The position numbers and the translations under genes are program-made. Shown piece after piece: positions 1 through 8,344 of a stretch of DNA of 22,404 bases (within the stretch, counting starts at the first letter, position 1; each line of letters opens with the position of its first letter). The notes under the pieces are model-generated. The model had not been told where the DNA came from and did not search any database. It was given only the letters and a program-made list of their open reading frames with translations. This DNA comes from Actinomycetota bacterium (lineage in GTDB: Bacteria; Actinomycetota; Actinomycetes; Nanopelagicales; Nanopelagicaceae): the NCBI GenBank assembly GCA_009700405.1, contig WLMD01000013.1, forward strand, positions 1 through 22,404, given 5' to 3'.

Positions 1-686
1 ACGCACTTGGTAGCGTTCTAAACCATGTTTTGCTACACCAGACTATCATCGGCGAAGAAGCGTTGAAGCAGTTCGCCAAGGTTGGAGATTACCCAGATGT
101 AATCGTTGGTTGCACAGGTGGAGGATCGAACTTTGCTGGTCTTGCTTTTCCATTCATTCGCGAGAATTTAACTAATGGAAAAACAACCAAGATTCGTGGC
201 GCCGAGCCAGCATCATGTCCATCACTTACTCGTGGTGAATATCGCTATGACTTCGGTGATACAGCAGGTATGACTCCACTGATGAAGATGCACACCTTGG
301 GTCACGACTTTGTTCCAGATCCAATTCACGCAGGTGGACTTCGCTATCACGGCATGGCGCCATTGATTTCGCATGTTTACGAGCTCGGTCTTATGGACGC
401 AGTTGCTGTCGGACAACTTGATTGCTTTGCAGCGGGAGTTCAATTCGCTCGTACTGAAGGAATTGTCCCAGCCCCAGAGCCAACGCATGCTTTGGCAGAA
501 ATTATTCGTCAAGCTAAAGAATGTATTGAAACTGGCGAAGAGCGCGTATTGCTTACTGCTCTATGTGGACACGGTCACTTTGATTTGGCTGCTTATGATG
601 CATTTCTCTCAGGCGATATGAGTGATCATGCGTTGTCAGAAGAATCCATTCAAGAAGCACTTAAGAGCGTGCCAGTTATTAAGTAG
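1..686 (+). CDS. trpB: Tryptophan synthase beta chain-like protein, TrpB2 type (5' end outside window)
   Basis: The last step of tryptophan synthesis, joining indole (or a related nucleophile) to serine in a cytosolic PLP enzyme, is the likely role. The frame is already open at base 3 and reads ALGSVLNHVLLHQTIIGEEA into the visible part, so the TTG at position 30 is internal and the true start lies left of the window. About 227 C-terminal residues are visible; TrpB2 proteins usually have 430-460. Visible marks are the PLP phosphate-binding loop CTGGGSNFAG (bases about 111-140) and the C-terminal ALCGHGHFDLAAYDAFLSG, both typical of the TrpB2 branch rather than classical TrpB1. The PLP lysine lies in the missing half. 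Neighbouring ppc converges on it with a 17-base gap. No trpA or other trp gene is in view, so a stand-alone indole-salvage role is possible. The family call is firm; the pathway role is inferred. Confidence 0.9.
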   Translation, partial: ALGSVLNHVLLHQTIIGEEALKQFAKVGDYPDVIVGCTGGGSNFAGLAFPFIRENLTNGKTTKIRGAEPASCPSLTRGEYRYDFGDTAGMTPLMKMHTLGHDFVPDPIHAGGLRYHGMAPLISHVYELGLMDAVAVGQLDCFAAGVQFARTEGIVPAPEPTHALAEIIRQAKECIETGEERVLLTALCGHGHFDLAAYDAFLSGDMSDHALSEESIQEALKSVPVIK

Positions 687-703
687 TTAACTGAGAAAAC
701 AGT

Positions 704-3421
704 TCAACCTGTATTGCGAAGCCCTGCTGCGACACCGTTAATGGTGAGCAGTAGGGCTCTTCGCAATAACGGATCAACTTCTTGGTCGGTCCCACGAACA
801 CGTTCCAGCAGATTGACTTGAAGTAGATGTAATGGAGCCAAATAGGCATCACGAACCTGAAGAGTCCGCGCTAGTAGAGGCTGATTTCCTAAGAATTCGA
901 CCTCTCCAGTCAGTAGCAAAATTTCAGCCTTAGTTAACTCGAATTCTTCTTTGATCGTTGATAAGAAATGTTGCAGTGGTTCTGGGACTAAGCGAGAGAC
1001 ATAACGTTGTGCCATTTCCATGTCCGTTTTAGCAAGAGTCATTTCTACGTTGCTGATAAAAGTACTAAAGAAATGCCACTCCTTGAGCATCTGTTGCAAA
1101 GTCTCGCTTTTGCCAGCTTCTCGTGCAGCCTTGAGGCCACTTCCAACTCCATACCAGCCGGGAACAATCTGCCTTGATTGCGTCCAACCAAAAACCCAAG
1201 GAATGGCGCGCAATCCTTCTAGCCCAACAGATGCATCCGGTCGACGAGATGGCCTAGATCCTAAGAAAAGTTCGCCGAGTTGTTCAACAGGCGTAGAGGC
1301 ATAGAAATATGCAGGCAAATCGGGATGATCAATCAGTTTTCGGTAATGCGCAAATGAGCTTTCACTGAGAAGGTCCATGCAATCGTTCCAATTCAACAGA
1401 TCTTCACGTTGTTGGCGGGGACCACGATTAAGAACCGTTGCTTCAAGGGCTGCAGCTAATGAAAGCTCAACATTTTCGCGTGCAAGTGAAGGCAGTGAGT
1501 ATTTATCGCTGATTACTTCACCTTGTTCGGTCATCTTAATTTGTCCATCAATGGATCCCCAAGGCAAGGCAATGAGTGCGTCATATGTTGGTCCACCACC
1601 ACGTCCAACAGATCCTCCGCGTCCATGAAAGAGTCGTAATTTAACGCCATGGGCTAAGGCAACATCACGTAAGCGTCTTTGAGCGCGATGGATCTCCCAT
1701 TGACTGGTAGTAATTCCAGCGTCTTTGTTTGAGTCCGAATACCCCAACATTACTTCTTGAACGTCGCCACGAAGTTTTACCAAGGAACGATATGCAGGTT
1801 GTGTAAGTAGCGCTTCAAGAATTACATCGGCAGAACGCAATTCAGCAACTGTTTCCAGTAGCGGCGCAAAACCAATAAGAGTTTTCTTGTTAGGTAGATC
1901 AACTAAACCAGCTTCTTTTGCTAAGACGACTGCAGCGAGCAAGTCATCGGCTCCTTTAGTCATTGAAACGATGTATGTTTCGATGACTTCTGGCCCGAAG
2001 CGATCTATAAGGTCACCAACAGCTGAAAAAGTATTAAGTGTCTTCTTGCCAAGTGCATCGAGTTGCGTGGGATTGCAGCGATTAACCTGTGTGAGCTCGG
2101 CGCCGAGCCTCTCATATCGTTCTTGGGCAGAGAGTTGCGCATAATCTTCGCCTAGGAATTGAGCGAGAGCGTGGTGATGCATTTGTGCATGCTCGCGAAT
2201 ATCCATAGTCGCATGTGTAAGTCCGAATGTAGCAATCGTCCGAATTGTTCGCTCGAGTAGTCCTGTTGCAATTAACTCACCTTTGTTAGCAAAAAGTGAA
2301 TCACGCATCAAAGTTAAGTCGTTTAGCAATTCGTGAGTGTCCTTGTAATCGCGGTGAGGCACATGCCCGGCACCTTGTGCGTGACGAATGCGAGTCAGAT
2401 TAAGTCGATGCACAATTGCTGTGGCCTTTAATCGATACGGCTCTTCAGCATTGATTCTGCGGTAGCGGGCTTCAATTTCAGGAATGAGCTCGAGGTCTTG
2501 CTCAACAGAAGCCAGAAGTTCGGGGGAGACACCAGTAATTCTTGTTGAGATAGAGAGCACTTGACGAATTTCATTCATCGCATCGAGGGTTACACGAATT
2601 GCATGTCCTGCCTGAAGAACCAATGTCTCTCGCGTAACTGTTGGAGTCACGTTGGGATTGCCATCGCGATCACCACCGATCCATGTGCCAAATGACAATG
2701 GGCGGCTCGTCGGAGGTAAGTCGAAATCTAATCTCTTAAGTTCGCGTGCTAAATCATCTAAGACTTCCGGAACCGTCGCACGGAAAAGGTCATCTAAGTA
2801 GTAGAGAGCATTCATTGCTTCATCAAGAGGTTCTGGTTGACCAAGCCTTAATTCATCTGTCTGCCAAAGGAGATCAACTGTTTCCCCTAGACGTCTTTGT
2901 TGCAGTGCTGAAGTTTCTTGGTCTAATAAATCAGCAATCTGTCCTAATTTTCCCAAGATTGATCGACGCGCAGCTTCTGTTGGGTGTGCAGTAAAGACCG
3001 GACGTACCATGAAATCTGAAAGCCATAAAGCAATATCTGCATTAGTAATTTCATGCCCTGCCATAGGATTTTCTTTTGCGGTGATGATTTTGTCGACTGC
3101 ACGCGAAATCCACGATCCGCTTTCAATGCGCCCTTGTGCCAAAATGCGAGAACGATGAACTTGCTCCGCCACGTTTGCTAGATGGAAATAGGTACTAAAT
3201 GCGCGGACTAATTGCACTGATTCTTCAACACTTACATTTGCAAGAAGTTCGGCTCCGCCACCCTCTCGTACTGCGCTTCTGACTGCTTCAACGAGTTCAA
3301 GGAGTTCTACTCCCTCTTGACGCACGAGAGATTGACCTAACAAATCACCAAGTCTACGGACGTCACTGCGAAGCTCGGCATCATCATTGAATTCACCAAC
3401 GACCAAGTTCTCGGCAGACAT
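704..3421 (-). CDS. ppc: Phosphoenolpyruvate carboxylase
   Basis: Adds bicarbonate to phosphoenolpyruvate to give oxaloacetate, replenishing the TCA cycle in the cytosol. The 905-residue protein is full length for the bacterial family (about 880-940). Catalytic landmarks are all present: TAHPTEA with the active-site His at residue 146, GGDRDGNP at 249-256, MLGYSDSNKD at 558-567, the glycine-rich FHGRGGSVGRGGGP loop at 598-611, and the conserved C-terminal RNTG ending at residue 905. The ATG at 3421 is preceded by a CATAAT box 6 bases upstream and no purine-rich Shine-Dalgarno, so a leaderless transcript is likely. It diverges from mfd across about 125 bases and converges on the trpB-like gene. 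Nothing looks degraded. Confidence 0.98.
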   Translation of the reverse strand: MSAENLVVGEFNDDAELRSDVRRLGDLLGQSLVRQEGVELLELVEAVRSAVREGGGAELLANVSVEESVQLVRAFSTYFHLANVAEQVHRSRILAQGRIESGSWISRAVDKIITAKENPMAGHEITNADIALWLSDFMVRPVFTAHPTEAARRSILGKLGQIADLLDQETSALQQRRLGETVDLLWQTDELRLGQPEPLDEAMNALYYLDDLFRATVPEVLDDLARELKRLDFDLPPTSRPLSFGTWIGGDRDGNPNVTPTVTRETLVLQAGHAIRVTLDAMNEIRQVLSISTRITGVSPELLASVEQDLELIPEIEARYRRINAEEPYRLKATAIVHRLNLTRIRHAQGAGHVPHRDYKDTHELLNDLTLMRDSLFANKGELIATGLLERTIRTIATFGLTHATMDIREHAQMHHHALAQFLGEDYAQLSAQERYERLGAELTQVNRCNPTQLDALGKKTLNTFSAVGDLIDRFGPEVIETYIVSMTKGADDLLAAVVLAKEAGLVDLPNKKTLIGFAPLLETVAELRSADVILEALLTQPAYRSLVKLRGDVQEVMLGYSDSNKDAGITTSQWEIHRAQRRLRDVALAHGVKLRLFHGRGGSVGRGGGPTYDALIALPWGSIDGQIKMTEQGEVISDKYSLPSLARENVELSLAAALEATVLNRGPRQQREDLLNWNDCMDLLSESSFAHYRKLIDHPDLPAYFYASTPVEQLGELFLGSRPSRRPDASVGLEGLRAIPWVFGWTQSRQIVPGWYGVGSGLKAAREAGKSETLQQMLKEWHFFSTFISNVEMTLAKTDMEMAQRYVSRLVPEPLQHFLSTIKEEFELTKAEILLLTGEVEFLGNQPLLARTLQVRDAYLAPLHLLQVNLLERVRGTDQEVDPLLRRALLLTINGVAAGLRNTG

Positions 3422-3427
3422 GCGCTA

Positions 3428-3433
3428 ATTATG
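3428..3433 (-). promoter_or_regulatory. Candidate -10 box of ppc (leaderless start)
   Basis: On the minus strand CATAAT (5 of 6 to TATAAT) ends six bases before the ppc ATG, which would place the transcription start on the A of the start codon. A clear -35 is lacking; GTGAGT, 18 bases further up, is a weak match. No Shine-Dalgarno sequence sits between the box and the ATG. The assignment is inferred from spacing only. Confidence 0.4.
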
Positions 3434-3531
3434 CAGGTGTTTCTGCTCTAGACTCACATGTACCCCGTCTCAGAGCCCTGGGACTTTTGCACTGTGGGGC
3501 ATATTGGCATTTGTTATGTGGTTTTATTGCT

Positions 3532-3541
3532 AGGAAAGGAG
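3532..3541 (+). promoter_or_regulatory. Ribosome binding site of mfd
   Basis: AGGAAAGGAG is a strong Shine-Dalgarno run. It lies 2 bases before the ATG at 3544 and 5 bases before the ATG at 3547. It argues that mfd starts at one of these paired ATGs, not at the TTG at 3487 further upstream. Confidence 0.7.
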
Positions 3542-3546
3542 TGATG

Positions 3547-6500
3547 ATGCGCGGATTACTGCCTGCTCTGTCTCAATCAGTGGACATTGTTTCCAGCTTG
3601 AGCGAAGCACGCACGATCGTTGCTCCTTCATCAATTAATCCGTTCCTCCTAGCGCTGCGCGCGAAAGATCATCCTCTCATTGTCGTGACTGCTTCTAGTC
3701 GAGCTGCCGAGGATTTAGCTACTGAATTGCGAACATTGCATGAGAGTGTTTATGAATTTCCAGCATGGGAGACCCTTCCCCATGAAAGATTAAGTCCGCG
3801 GAGCGACACAATTGCCCGACGTATCCATGCTCTGTATCAACTTGAAAAATCTATTGGTATAGATGCTCACCCCGTAATCGTCACGCCCGCACGAGGACTC
3901 ATTCATCGATTCATTGCGGACTTAGCAAAGAGCCCTTTAGTTGAATTAGAAATAGGCCAAGAACTTGAATTAGAGAAACTAGTACAACATTTATCTGATT
4001 TGGCCTATGAACGAACTGACCTTGTTGAGCGCCGCGGAGATTATGCAGTACGTGGCGGAATCGTTGACATATTTCTTCCTTTATCAGACCACCCAATTCG
4101 TGTGGATTTTTTTGGTGATGAAATCGAAGAACTCAACTATTTTGAAGTTGCCGACCAACGCACCTCAACGCCAGTCGTAGGAAAGTTAGCAATCTACCCA
4201 TGCAGGGAGTTGCTACTTACCCCGGAAGTTCGGGCCAAAGCTAGTTTGCTACCTGCAACATTCCCCGCTGCGAAAGAAGTGTGCGAGAGAATTGCTGATG
4301 GAATAATTACCGAGGGCATGGAATCGCTTATTCCATTGCTGGTTGATAAACAAGAAAGCATTCTTGAACGTGCACTTCCTAACACCGAATTAATCTTCCT
4401 GGATAAAGAACGGATCCGTTCTCGCTCAGCCGATTTGCTGGCAACAAATAAGGAGTTCTTGGCTGCTTCATGGTCCAACGCTGCAAGTGGCGGAGTGTCA
4501 CCTTTACATGATGGTGACGGAACATATTTATCATGGGAAGAACTTCAACAACAGGTGCAAGATTTGCATCTTCCGTCTCGCAGCTTCAATTCCTTTGGAA
4601 GCGACCTTGATGAAGAGACGGCCTTTCTTGATGTGAGCCCCATCGAACCAATGCGTGGTGACACTGATAAAGCAGTTGCTTTGATAGCGGATTCACTGGC
4701 ACAAAATCACACTGTTGTCTTTTCTGCGCTCGGTGCTGGAATGGCAGAACGCTTCGCTGACGTCTTTAGAAATGCAGATTTACCTGTACGAATGGTTGCC
4801 GAACTGAACGCTCAACCAGTCCACGGAACCGTCTATGTGACAACTTCAAATCTGAGCCACGGTTTTCTATCTCATTCTGCCTCGCTACTTTTTATTACTG
4901 AGCGCGATCTATCAGGGAATAAGGGCAGCGGAAAAGATGGAGATCGACTTCCATCACGCCGCAAACAAACAATTGATCCCCTTGAGCTCAAAGCTGGTGA
5001 CTTTGTAGTACATGAACAACATGGAATCGGTCGATATGTTGAACTCGTACATAGAACTACAGGCGCGATTACTCGCGAATATCTAATTATTGAATATGCA
5101 TCCGCTAAACGCGGAATGCCAGGTGATCGAATTTTTGTACCTACCGATTCGTTAGAGCAAGTCAGCAAGTACATAGGTGGCGAATCTCCGACAGTTCATA
5201 GGATTGGTAGTGGAGATTGGCAAAAGGCTAAAGGCCGCGCGCGTAAAGCTGTACGTCAGATTGCGGGCGAACTAATCCGGCTCTATGCAGCACGTACTAG
5301 CGCTCCGGGTTTTGCATTTTCACCTGACACGCCATGGCAGCGCGAACTTGAAGATGCATTTTCTTATGTAGAAACTGCTGATCAGCTATCGACCATCGAT
5401 GAAGTCAAAGCTGACATGGAACGTCCATATCCAATGGATCGAATTATTTGCGGAGATGTAGGCTACGGAAAGACTGAAATTGCAATTCGAGCTGCATTTA
5501 AGGCAGTTCAAGATGGTAAACAAGTTGCGGTGCTTGTTCCGACAACATTACTTGTGCAACAACACAGCACGACATTTTCAGAGCGTTATTCTGGATTCCC
5601 AGTAAGAGTTGCTGGACTTTCTCGATTCAATAGTGCGAAGGAAAGTAAAGAGATTTTAGCTGATCTAGCATCAGGTTCAGTAGATGTAATCATAGGTACG
5701 CACCGACTACTTTCATCGGACGTTAATTTCAAAGACCTAGGTTTAGTAATCGTAGATGAAGAACAACGTTTTGGAGTTGAACAGAAAGAATCTTTGAAGA
5801 AACTTCGTACTTCGGTAGACGTACTAGCTATGTCTGCAACGCCGATTCCGCGTACTTTAGAGATGGCAGTTACTGGAATTCGAGAGATGTCCACGATCAC
5901 GACTCCACCCGAAGATCGACATCCAATTCTCACCTATGTCGGAGCGAGTGAGAAGGCACAAATATCTGCAGCGATTCGCCGTGAACTACTTCGCGATGGA
6001 CAAGTTTTCTATATTCATAATCGAGTTGAATCTATTGATCGTGCAGCATCCCAACTTCAAGAACTGATTCCCGAAGCCCGAATTCGCGTCGCACATGGGC
6101 AAATGGGAGAGCACATGCTCGAAGATGTGATTCTTGGCTTCTGGGAGCGCGAATTTGATGTTTTAGTCTGCACCACAATTGTTGAAAGCGGACTTGATAT
6201 TTCAAACGCAAATACTTTGATTGTCGAACGTGCTGATCTTTTCGGACTTTCTCAACTTCATCAGTTGCGCGGGCGTGTAGGTCGTGGCCGTGAGCGCGCA
6301 TACGCATATTTCTTATACCCAACCGACCAACCACTATCTGAACTAGCACATGATCGCCTCAAGACAATTGCAGCCAATACCGATCTTGGTTCTGGAATGC
6401 GCGTAGCCCTTAAAGATCTCGAAATTCGTGGTGCAGGCAATTTGTTGGGCGGAGAACAATCTGGTCACATTGCAGATGTGGGTTTTGATTTATATATGCG

Positions 6501-7080
6501 GATGGTCGGAGAAGCTGTACAAGATTACAAAGCAGGAATTATGGAGACGCAAGAGAAATCACTTGAATGCAAAGTGGAACTCCCAATAAATGCCCACCTG
6601 TCACATGATTATGTGCCGGGCGAGCGTCTCCGTTTAGATCTCTATCGGCGCCTGGCCGATGTAACATCATCTGAAGCCGTTGATGAAATTCGTGCAGAAT
6701 TAGTCGATCGATTTGGCCCTCTCCCGTTAGAGGCTGCGTTTTTGCTGGGAGTGGCGGAACTTCGCGCCTTGGCAAAAGAGGTCAAACTCACGGAAGTTGT
6801 CATGCAAGGAAAATTCCTTCGCCTCAACCCTGTGAAGTTGCCTGAATCCTTGCAATTGCGCCTCACTCGCCTTTATCCCGGCTCCTTGTACAAGGGCGCC
6901 ACGGGGGCTCTGCTTATCGCTCTGCCAAACGGCCCGGCGTGGTCACCGTCATCTCAGACACCTGTAATGGTGGATACTTCTCTTCTGGCCTGGGTAACCG
7001 AGGCCATAAACACTCTTGTCAGGCCAACCCTGGCACCGAACATGACAGCGAAGTTGTCACCGAAAGCGAGCACGACGTGA
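3547..7080 (+). CDS. mfd: Transcription-repair coupling factor Mfd
   Basis: An ATP-driven translocase that pushes stalled RNA polymerase off damaged DNA and recruits UvrA for nucleotide excision repair. From the ATG at 3547 the protein has 1177 residues, normal for Mfd. In order: the N-terminal UvrB-like damage-recognition module with ETLPHERLSPRSD; the RNA-polymerase-interacting domain beginning near residue 481 with LKAGDFVVHEQHGIGRYVEL; the RecG-like motor with Walker A GDVGYGKTE at 636-644, the DEEQ box at 737-740, MSATPIPRT at 762-770 and QLRGRVGRG at 906-914; and a C-terminal TRCF domain. The start was chosen because a strong ribosome-binding site precedes the paired ATGs at 3544/3547. 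The frame is open back to a TTG at 3487, but that segment has no family resemblance. Its stop overlaps the next start (GTGA), so the lipoprotein gene is translationally coupled. Confidence 0.98.
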   Translation: MRGLLPALSQSVDIVSSLSEARTIVAPSSINPFLLALRAKDHPLIVVTASSRAAEDLATELRTLHESVYEFPAWETLPHERLSPRSDTIARRIHALYQLEKSIGIDAHPVIVTPARGLIHRFIADLAKSPLVELEIGQELELEKLVQHLSDLAYERTDLVERRGDYAVRGGIVDIFLPLSDHPIRVDFFGDEIEELNYFEVADQRTSTPVVGKLAIYPCRELLLTPEVRAKASLLPATFPAAKEVCERIADGIITEGMESLIPLLVDKQESILERALPNTELIFLDKERIRSRSADLLATNKEFLAASWSNAASGGVSPLHDGDGTYLSWEELQQQVQDLHLPSRSFNSFGSDLDEETAFLDVSPIEPMRGDTDKAVALIADSLAQNHTVVFSALGAGMAERFADVFRNADLPVRMVAELNAQPVHGTVYVTTSNLSHGFLSHSASLLFITERDLSGNKGSGKDGDRLPSRRKQTIDPLELKAGDFVVHEQHGIGRYVELVHRTTGAITREYLIIEYASAKRGMPGDRIFVPTDSLEQVSKYIGGESPTVHRIGSGDWQKAKGRARKAVRQIAGELIRLYAARTSAPGFAFSPDTPWQRELEDAFSYVETADQLSTIDEVKADMERPYPMDRIICGDVGYGKTEIAIRAAFKAVQDGKQVAVLVPTTLLVQQHSTTFSERYSGFPVRVAGLSRFNSAKESKEILADLASGSVDVIIGTHRLLSSDVNFKDLGLVIVDEEQRFGVEQKESLKKLRTSVDVLAMSATPIPRTLEMAVTGIREMSTITTPPEDRHPILTYVGASEKAQISAAIRRELLRDGQVFYIHNRVESIDRAASQLQELIPEARIRVAHGQMGEHMLEDVILGFWEREFDVLVCTTIVESGLDISNANTLIVERADLFGLSQLHQLRGRVGRGRERAYAYFLYPTDQPLSELAHDRLKTIAANTDLGSGMRVALKDLEIRGAGNLLGGEQSGHIADVGFDLYMRMVGEAVQDYKAGIMETQEKSLECKVELPINAHLSHDYVPGERLRLDLYRRLADVTSSEAVDEIRAELVDRFGPLPLEAAFLLGVAELRALAKEVKLTEVVMQGKFLRLNPVKLPESLQLRLTRLYPGSLYKGATGALLIALPNGPAWSPSSQTPVMVDTSLLAWVTEAINTLVRPTLAPNMTAKLSPKASTT

Positions 7081-7691
7081 AGAAAATCATTGCCGTTCTA
7101 ACAGTAGCTAGCGCCCTTCTACTTTCTGGGTGTTCTCAAGTAGGCGTTGCCGCATCTTTAGGCTCGACCAAGATTACGCAAGCAACTGTTCAAAAGAGCA
7201 TCGATGACATTCTTGCAGAACGCAAAAACGTAGATACAGCGGGAATGACTTTAGATGCAGGCCAAGATCTCAATCGCGGACAATTGCGCTTTCACTTGAT
7301 GGCCGCACTCCTCAAAGATGTTGCTGCTGACGGCAAAATGGTAGTTACTAAAGCGGAAATTGACGCTCGTCGCGAAACAATCCTCGGTCAGGTCGGTGGC
7401 AAGAACGCGCTTCCTAAGGCACTTGTTGGGGCAGGAATAGCTGCAGATGATTTAGATGCCTATCTTGAACTCATTATTATTTCCGAAAAACTTTCTGCTG
7501 CTGCTGTTGCCGCGGGAATCCCAGAAGCCAATACCGGATCTGAAATCCAGAAATTAATTATTGCTAAGGCAGAGAGTTTGAAAGTGACTGTCAACCCTCG
7601 TTACGGCACCTGGGATCCATCACTTGGGGATGTCGTTGCAGCAAAGTCTGCGGGTTCTGCGACATCAGCTTCACCAACACCTGCTCCATGA
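7077..7691 (+). CDS. SurA N-terminal domain lipoprotein
   Basis: A probable membrane-anchored extracytoplasmic chaperone-like lipoprotein. From the GTG at 7077 it has 204 residues. It begins VKKIIAVLTVASALLL and runs into the lipobox LSGC with the lipidated Cys at residue 19. The helical middle resembles the SurA N-terminal chaperone fold (SurA_N). I see no parvulin prolyl-isomerase domain, so catalysis is not supported. The tail is low-complexity Ser/Ala/Pro/Thr. The frame stays open upstream to 6939, but that stretch is mfd read in another frame; the GTG gives a clean signal peptide and the 4-base GTGA overlap with mfd. Its own stop overlaps the mazG ATG (ATGA). Actinomycetota commonly carry a lipoprotein of this kind (compare mycobacterial LpqU) between or beside mfd, mazG and eno. 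Confidence 0.85.
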   Translation: MKKIIAVLTVASALLLSGCSQVGVAASLGSTKITQATVQKSIDDILAERKNVDTAGMTLDAGQDLNRGQLRFHLMAALLKDVAADGKMVVTKAEIDARRETILGQVGGKNALPKALVGAGIAADDLDAYLELIIISEKLSAAAVAAGIPEANTGSEIQKLIIAKAESLKVTVNPRYGTWDPSLGDVVAAKSAGSATSASPTPAP

Positions 7692-8344
7692 CGAATTCTC
7701 ACCTGCAACGACTAGTTGCGGTGATGGATCAGCTTCGTTCACCCGGCGGATGCCTGTGGGACGCTGAGCAAACTCATGAGTCACTTATCAAGTTTCTCCT
7801 TGAAGAGTCTTATGAATATATTGAAGCGGTAGAAACAAACGACCGCGAAGCAATGCAAGAAGAACTTGGCGATGTACTGTTACAAGTATATTTTCATGCG
7901 CGAATGGCCGAGGAGCACCCTACGCATCCATTTTCCATTGAAGATGTTGCGCAGACTGTTGCCGATAAGTTAATCCGCAGGCACCCGCATGTATTTGCTG
8001 ATGTAAAAGTTTCATCAAGTGATGAAGTCCTTGAAAATTGGGAAGCTCTTAAAGCGCTAGAAAAAGGACGAACATCAGCAGTTGATGGGGTCCCGATCGC
8101 ACAGCCAGCTCTAACCCTCGTGACTAAATTGCTTTACCGAGCCGAGAAAAACCGTCTTGCCCTTGAACTTCCGACAGAAATTACTACGCCTATTGCACCA
8201 ACAGAGGAAGCGGTAGGCGATGTTCTTCTTGCAACAATTGCTTGGGCAACATCCCAAGGAGTTGATCCCGAAGGCGCGCTACGCAAGGTTTCTCGGGCAC
8301 TAATCGCACAGATATCAGAAATTGAATCTAAAACTAATTCGTAA
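7688..8344 (+). CDS. mazG: MazG nucleoside triphosphate pyrophosphohydrolase
   Basis: Hydrolyses (d)NTPs, probably including damaged ones, to NMP and pyrophosphate in a Mg-dependent cytosolic reaction. It has 218 residues, against about 260 for the two-domain E. coli protein and more in mycobacteria. The N-terminal MazG domain is complete: GGCLWDAEQTHESL at 20-33, then EESYE (E39, E40, E43) and ELGD (E59, D62), the four acidic metal ligands. The second domain is shortened and degenerate: the equivalent EEAVGD at 173-178 has Ala where the ExxD glutamate should be, and no EExxE precedes it. The ATG overlaps the stop of the lipoprotein gene by 4 bases. The 3' end overlaps the convergent FGGY kinase gene by 11 bases. 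Enolase, the usual next gene in Actinomycetota, is not here. Confidence 0.93.
   Translation: MTNSHLQRLVAVMDQLRSPGGCLWDAEQTHESLIKFLLEESYEYIEAVETNDREAMQEELGDVLLQVYFHARMAEEHPTHPFSIEDVAQTVADKLIRRHPHVFADVKVSSSDEVLENWEALKALEKGRTSAVDGVPIAQPALTLVTKLLYRAEKNRLALELPTEITTPIAPTEEAVGDVLLATIAWATSQGVDPEGALRKVSRALIAQISEIESKTNS

Noticed and set aside
686..708. Small hairpin GTTAACTG...CAGTTCAAC between trpB and ppc as a bidirectional terminator
   Set aside because: The 5+3 base-pair stem has a bulge and no T-run follows on either strand.
1020..3126. Several open frames of 60-95 codons opposite ppc (and similar ones opposite mfd)
   Set aside because: They lack ribosome-binding sites and recognisable families, and are shadows of strongly conserved genes on the other strand.
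3487..3546. Upstream TTG start extending Mfd by 20 residues
   Set aside because: The strong AGGAAAGGAG site points to the ATGs at 3544/3547, and the extension has no resemblance to the Mfd N-terminus.
6939..7076. Longer start for the SurA-N lipoprotein
   Set aside because: The extension is mfd sequence in another frame and would bury the signal peptide; GTG 7077 places the lipobox at residue 16-19.
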